A stretch of DNA of 40,122 nucleotides. It comes from Actinomycetota bacterium (GTDB taxonomy: Bacteria; Actinomycetota; Actinomycetes; Mycobacteriales; HKI-0501). A program made the position numbers and the translations under genes. Shown here one piece after another: positions 33,059 to 40,122 of the stretch. The stretch's first letter is position 1; every line of letters begins with the position of its first letter. Location of the stretch: positions 1 to 40,122 of the forward strand of contig JAVEDU010000088.1 of NCBI GenBank assembly GCA_030840805.1, in the 5' to 3' direction. The notes under the pieces were generated by a model that ran no database searches, had not been told where the DNA came from, and saw only the letters and a list, made by a program, of their open reading frames with translations.

Positions 33059-34405
33059 ATGACCACCGATGCCGACGCCGCCGTCCGGGCGGCCGTCACC
33101 CGTGTCCTGCCCTCCGTCCGCGCCGACCTCGAGGCGCTCGTACGCATCCCGAGCGTCAGCGTGCCGGAGTTCGACCAGGCGGACGTGACCGCCTCGGCCG
33201 AGGCGACCGCGCGGCTGTTCCGCGACGCGGGTCTGCCGGACGTCCGGATCGTCGCCGTCGAGGGCGGCCGGCCCGCCGTGATCGCGCGCCGCCCGGCTCC
33301 CGAGGGGGCGCCGACCGTGCTCCTGTACGCCCACCACGACGTCCAGCCCCCGGGTGACCCGGCGCTGTGGGACACCCCGCCGTTCGAGCCGACCGAACGC
33401 GACGGCCGCCTGTTCGGCCGGGGCGCCGCGGACGACAAGGCGGGGATCGCGGCCCACCTGGCCGCGGTCCGGGCGTTCGACGGCGCGCCGCCGGTGGGCG
33501 TCACGGTGTTCGTCGAGGGCGAGGAGGAGATCGGTTCGCCGACGCTCGGCGCCTTCCTCGCGGAGCACAAGGAGCTGCTGCGCGCGGACGTCATCGTGCT
33601 CGCGGACTCGACCAACTGGGCCATCGGCACCCCGGCGCTGACCACGAGCCTGCGCGGCATGCTCGACTGCACGGTGGAGGTCCGGACGCTGAAGCACGGT
33701 GTCCACAGCGGGATGTACGGCGGTGCGGCGCCCGACGCGCTCACGAGCCTCTGTCGCCTGCTCGCCACGCTCCACGACGAGAAGGGCGACGTCGCGATCG
33801 CGGGTCTCACCTCCGGCCCGGCCGACCCCCTCGACCTCACCGAGGCACGGTTCCGGGAGGAGTCCGGGCTCCTCGACGGTGTGGAGCTGATCGGCTCCGG
33901 CGCGATCACCGAGCGGCTCTGGACCCGGCCGGCCGTGACCGTGATCGGCCTCGACGCCCCTCGGGTCGCGGCGGCGTCCAACACGCTCCTCCCGTCCGCC
34001 CGCGCCAAGATCAGCCTCCGGGTCGCGCCGGGGGACGACGCCGAGGCGGCGTACACGGCGCTGGAGCGGCACCTCCTCGCGAACGCACCCTGGGGCGCCC
34101 GGGTCACCGTCACCAAGGGCGAGATCGGCGCGGCGTACCGGATCGACGCCACCGGCCCGCGGTACGACGCGGCGCGGGCCGCGTTCGCCGCCGCCTGGGG
34201 CACCGACCCGGTGCACATCGGCGTGGGTGGGTCGATCCCCTTCGTGGCGGAGTTCGCCGAGGCGTTCCCCGACGCGGCGATCCTGGTGACCGGCGTCGAG
34301 GACCCCGACAGCCGGGCGCACGGGGCGAACGAGAGCCTGCACCTCGGGGAGTTCGAGAAGGTGTGCCTCGCGGAGGCGCTCCTGCTCGCGTCGCTGTCGC
34401 GTTGA
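33059..34405 (+). CDS. M20-family metallopeptidase (dipeptidase)
   Basis: 448 residues. The metal site is complete: YAHHDVQP (H92, D94), FGRGAADDKAG (D125/D126), VEGEEEIGSP (E155-E157), LADSTNWAIG (D183) and HGANESLHLGEF near the end. The lid domain carries LKHGVHSGMYGGAAPDA. These are the residues of M20 dinuclear zinc amino- and dipeptidases of the CNDP/PepV-like kind. It is in the same direction as cobQ but 75 bases away, and probably unrelated to cobalamin. An upstream in-frame start at 32987 is less likely. Confidence 0.93.
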   Translation: MTTDADAAVRAAVTRVLPSVRADLEALVRIPSVSVPEFDQADVTASAEATARLFRDAGLPDVRIVAVEGGRPAVIARRPAPEGAPTVLLYAHHDVQPPGDPALWDTPPFEPTERDGRLFGRGAADDKAGIAAHLAAVRAFDGAPPVGVTVFVEGEEEIGSPTLGAFLAEHKELLRADVIVLADSTNWAIGTPALTTSLRGMLDCTVEVRTLKHGVHSGMYGGAAPDALTSLCRLLATLHDEKGDVAIAGLTSGPADPLDLTEARFREESGLLDGVELIGSGAITERLWTRPAVTVIGLDAPRVAAASNTLLPSARAKISLRVAPGDDAEAAYTALERHLLANAPWGARVTVTKGEIGAAYRIDATGPRYDAARAAFAAAWGTDPVHIGVGGSIPFVAEFAEAFPDAAILVTGVEDPDSRAHGANESLHLGEFEKVCLAEALLLASLSR

Positions 34406-34457
34406 TCATGGGGAAGTCGGCGTGACACGCCGGTGTGTCTGACGAAAACCCCATGAT
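34405..34457. repeat. Inverted repeat with ATCATGGGG arms after the M20 peptidase gene
   Basis: ATCATGGGG (34405-34413) is mirrored by CCCCATGAT (34449-34457), and an inner dyad around GACACGCCGGTGTGTC makes a long hairpin. It begins at the last base of the peptidase stop codon. It may be a terminator or one copy of a dispersed intergenic repeat; the clean arms and AT-rich edges are unlike the surrounding DNA. Confidence 0.65.
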
Positions 34458-34515
34458 AAACGGGGAGCCTTCGGCCCCGCTCGCGGCCGTCGTACCCCCG
34501 CGGTAGGACTGCGGC

Positions 34516-36039
34516 GTGCTCCTCGCCGATCTCGTCGCCACCTCCGCCGCGGTGGCCGCCACCTCGCGGCGGCTGGCGAAGGTTGCCCTCCTCGCGGGCG
34601 CCCTCCGCCTGCTGGCGGCCGACGAGGTCGTGCCCGCCGTGGCGTACCTGTCCGGCGAGCTGCGCCAGCGCCAGATCGGCGTCGGCTGGGCGAGCCTGCG
34701 TGACCACCCGCCGCCCGCGGCCGAGCCGACGCTGACCGTCCGGGACGTCGACGCCGCGCTGGAGCGGATCGGGGCGACGGCCGGCGCCGGGTCGCAGGCG
34801 GAGCGCAGGCGGCAGATCGCGGACCTGTTCGGGCGCGCGGTGGCGGCCGAACAGGAGTTCCTGGTCCGGTTGCTCCTCGGCGACCTGCGGCAGGGCGCGC
34901 TCGCCGGCGTGATGACCGACGCGGTCGCCGAGGCGGCGGAGCTCCCGGCCCAGGCGGTACGGCGGGCCGTACTGCTCCGCGGCGATCTGCGCGAGGTCGC
35001 GGTCACCGCGCTGGCCGAGGGCGCGGCCGGGCTGGCCCGGTTCCGGCTGGAGGTCGGCCGCCCGCTGGCCCCGATGCTGGCCCAGACCGCCCCGAGCGTC
35101 GACGCCGCACTCGCCACCGTCTGCCCGGCCGCCGTCGAGTGGAAGCTCGACGGCATCCGCGTGCAGGTCCACCGCAGCGGTGCCGACCTCGCGGTGTTCA
35201 CGCGGAGCCTCGACGAGGTGACCGGTCGGCTGCCCGAGGTCGTCGAGGCGGTCCGCGCCCTGCCCGTCGACTCGGTGGTGCTCGACGGGGAGGTGCTCGC
35301 GCTGGACGGGGCGGGCCGCCCACGACCCTTCCAGGTGACCGCGAGCCGGACCGGCCGCCGCGGCGACCCCACCCGGCTGCGCGCGGAGACACCGCTGAGC
35401 ACGGCATTCTTCGACCTCCTGCACCGCGACGGGGAGGACCTTCTGGACGCGCCCGGGGCCCACCGCGTCGAGGCGCTGTCCCAGGTGACCCCCGGTGAGC
35501 TGCGCGTCCGGCGCACCGTGACCGGCGACGTGGCGACCGCCGAGGCGGTGTACGCCGAGGCGATCGCCGCGGGCCACGAGGGCGTCGTGGTCAAGTCGCT
35601 CGACACCCCGTACGAGGCCGGTCGCCGCGGCGGCGGCTGGCTCAAGGTCAAGCCGAGGCACACTCTCGACCTCGTGGTGCTCGCCGTCGAACGGGGCCAC
35701 GGCCGGCGCAGCGGCTGGTTGTCCAACCTGCACCTCGGCGCGCGGGACCCGGAGACGGGCGGGTTCGTGATGCTGGGCAAGACGTTCAAGGGGCTCACCG
35801 ACGAGCTGCTCCGGTGGCAGACCGAGCGCTTCCACGAGCTGGCGGTCTCCGACGACGGCTGGGTGGTCCGGGTCCGGCCGGAGGTGGTGGTCGAGATCGC
35901 GTTCGACGGGGTGCAGACCAGTTCGCGGTATCCCGGGGGCATGGCGCTGCGGTTCGCCCGCGTCCTCCGGTACCGCGAGGACAAGACGGCCGCGGAGGCG
36001 GACACCGTCCACACGGTGCGCGCCCTCCACCTCGGGTAG
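34516..36039 (+). CDS. ligB: ATP-dependent DNA ligase (LigB-type)
   Basis: 507 residues from a GTG. An N-terminal DNA-binding domain (1-180) contains [23 protein letters not shown] and LRQGALAG. The nucleotidyltransferase domain follows with K210 in [13 protein letters not shown] as AMP acceptor, then [35 protein letters not shown] and [12 protein letters not shown], and finally an OB-fold ending [13 protein letters not shown]. The layout fits the stand-alone actinobacterial LigB, a secondary ligase beside the NAD-dependent LigA. Confidence 0.95.
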   Translation: MLLADLVATSAAVAATSRRLAKVALLAGALRLLAADEVVPAVAYLSGELRQRQIGVGWASLRDHPPPAAEPTLTVRDVDAALERIGATAGAGSQAERRRQIADLFGRAVAAEQEFLVRLLLGDLRQGALAGVMTDAVAEAAELPAQAVRRAVLLRGDLREVAVTALAEGAAGLARFRLEVGRPLAPMLAQTAPSVDAALATVCPAAVEWKLDGIRVQVHRSGADLAVFTRSLDEVTGRLPEVVEAVRALPVDSVVLDGEVLALDGAGRPRPFQVTASRTGRRGDPTRLRAETPLSTAFFDLLHRDGEDLLDAPGAHRVEALSQVTPGELRVRRTVTGDVATAEAVYAEAIAAGHEGVVVKSLDTPYEAGRRGGGWLKVKPRHTLDLVVLAVERGHGRRSGWLSNLHLGARDPETGGFVMLGKTFKGLTDELLRWQTERFHELAVSDDGWVVRVRPEVVVEIAFDGVQTSSRYPGGMALRFARVLRYREDKTAAEADTVHTVRALHLG

Positions 36040-36071
36040 CGCCGGCGGCGCGGACCGTGATCACCGCGCGT

Positions 36072-36220
36072 GGGAGGATGCCCGCGACGGTACGGACAGG
36101 AAGCCGGTGTGACTCCGGCACGGTCCCGCCACTGTGACCGGGGAGTGACCTCCCCCCGCGCGCCACCGGGTTCGCCCGGGAAGGCCGGGAGGGAACGACG
36201 ATCCGGGAGTCAGGACATTG
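36072..36220 (+). promoter_or_regulatory. Cobalamin riboswitch upstream of cobN
   Basis: The core GACAGGAAGCCGGTGTGA at 36095, followed by CTCCGGCACGGTCCCGCCAC and TGTGACCGGGGAG, is the conserved centre of the adenosylcobalamin riboswitch, and GAGTCAGGACA near 36207-36217 gives the 3' part (B12-box). It ends about 60 bases before the cobN start, so it most likely lowers cobN and thrB expression when B12 is plentiful. Confidence 0.93.
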
Positions 36221-36281
36221 CCGCGCCGTCGCGCAACCGCAATCCGATCGGGGCGAGGCACCCCGAGGGAGGAATTCCGCC

Positions 36282-40122
<3,841 letters not shown>

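Noticed and set aside
33046-36030. A 994-codon minus-strand frame opposite the M20 peptidase and ligase genes
   Set aside because: Antisense artefact of high GC third positions; no recognisable domains.

Overview
This is high-GC DNA from an actinobacterium (Actinomycetia). Markers for this are a WhiB-family regulator, an XRE/DUF5753 plus DUF397 pair, a SpdB-like DUF2637 protein, a TraB/FtsK-type DNA translocase, a full egtABCD ergothioneine operon, a LigB-type ATP-dependent ligase and very high GC at third codon positions. I cannot fix the genus from sequence alone.

Left part (1 to about 16,950): an integrated, probably conjugative element of the actinomycete ICE (AICE) type, sitting at the 3' end of a tRNA-Lys(CTT) gene. 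The integrase and excisionase lie next to the tRNA, and the left end is outside the window. From left to right it holds a truncated IS21 helper gene and a degraded stretch; a lower-GC DNA methyltransferase fused to a restriction-endonuclease-like domain; a divergent pair (small conserved protein and SprT-like metallopeptidase) around a perfect 20-bp palindrome; an XRE/DUF397 pair; an MFS exporter; and a membrane-anchored protein. A WhiB-like gene then opens a long run of tightly overlapping genes: small proteins, membrane proteins, the DNA translocase, more small proteins, xis and int. No replication initiator gene of the known AICE types was recognised.

Middle part (17,200 to 30,000): chromosomal genes. 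These are a lipoprotein L,D-transpeptidase, tRNA-His, and a leftward operon egtA-egtB-egtC-egtD followed at once by the oligoribonuclease gene orn. After them come an ACT-domain membrane protein, a TPR protein with a degenerate P-loop, tRNA-Arg(TCT), a GNAT acetyltransferase, a FabF-like ketosynthase, a small conserved protein and an SSB paralogue.

Right part (30,390 to the end): cobalamin synthesis genes cobD(cbiB)-cobQ, an M20 peptidase and an ATP-dependent DNA ligase. A cobalamin riboswitch follows ahead of cobN, whose stop codon overlaps the start of a homoserine kinase gene (thrB) that runs off the window.

The points most worth following are the candidate cis-acting sites of the element (the 20-bp palindrome at 3187-3206, the TGTCAAC repeats just after the translocase gene, and the 24-bp-spaced repeats before whiB), the apparent +1 frame break near 14,434, the possible non-ATG start of the FabF-like gene, and the cobN-thrB coupling behind a riboswitch.
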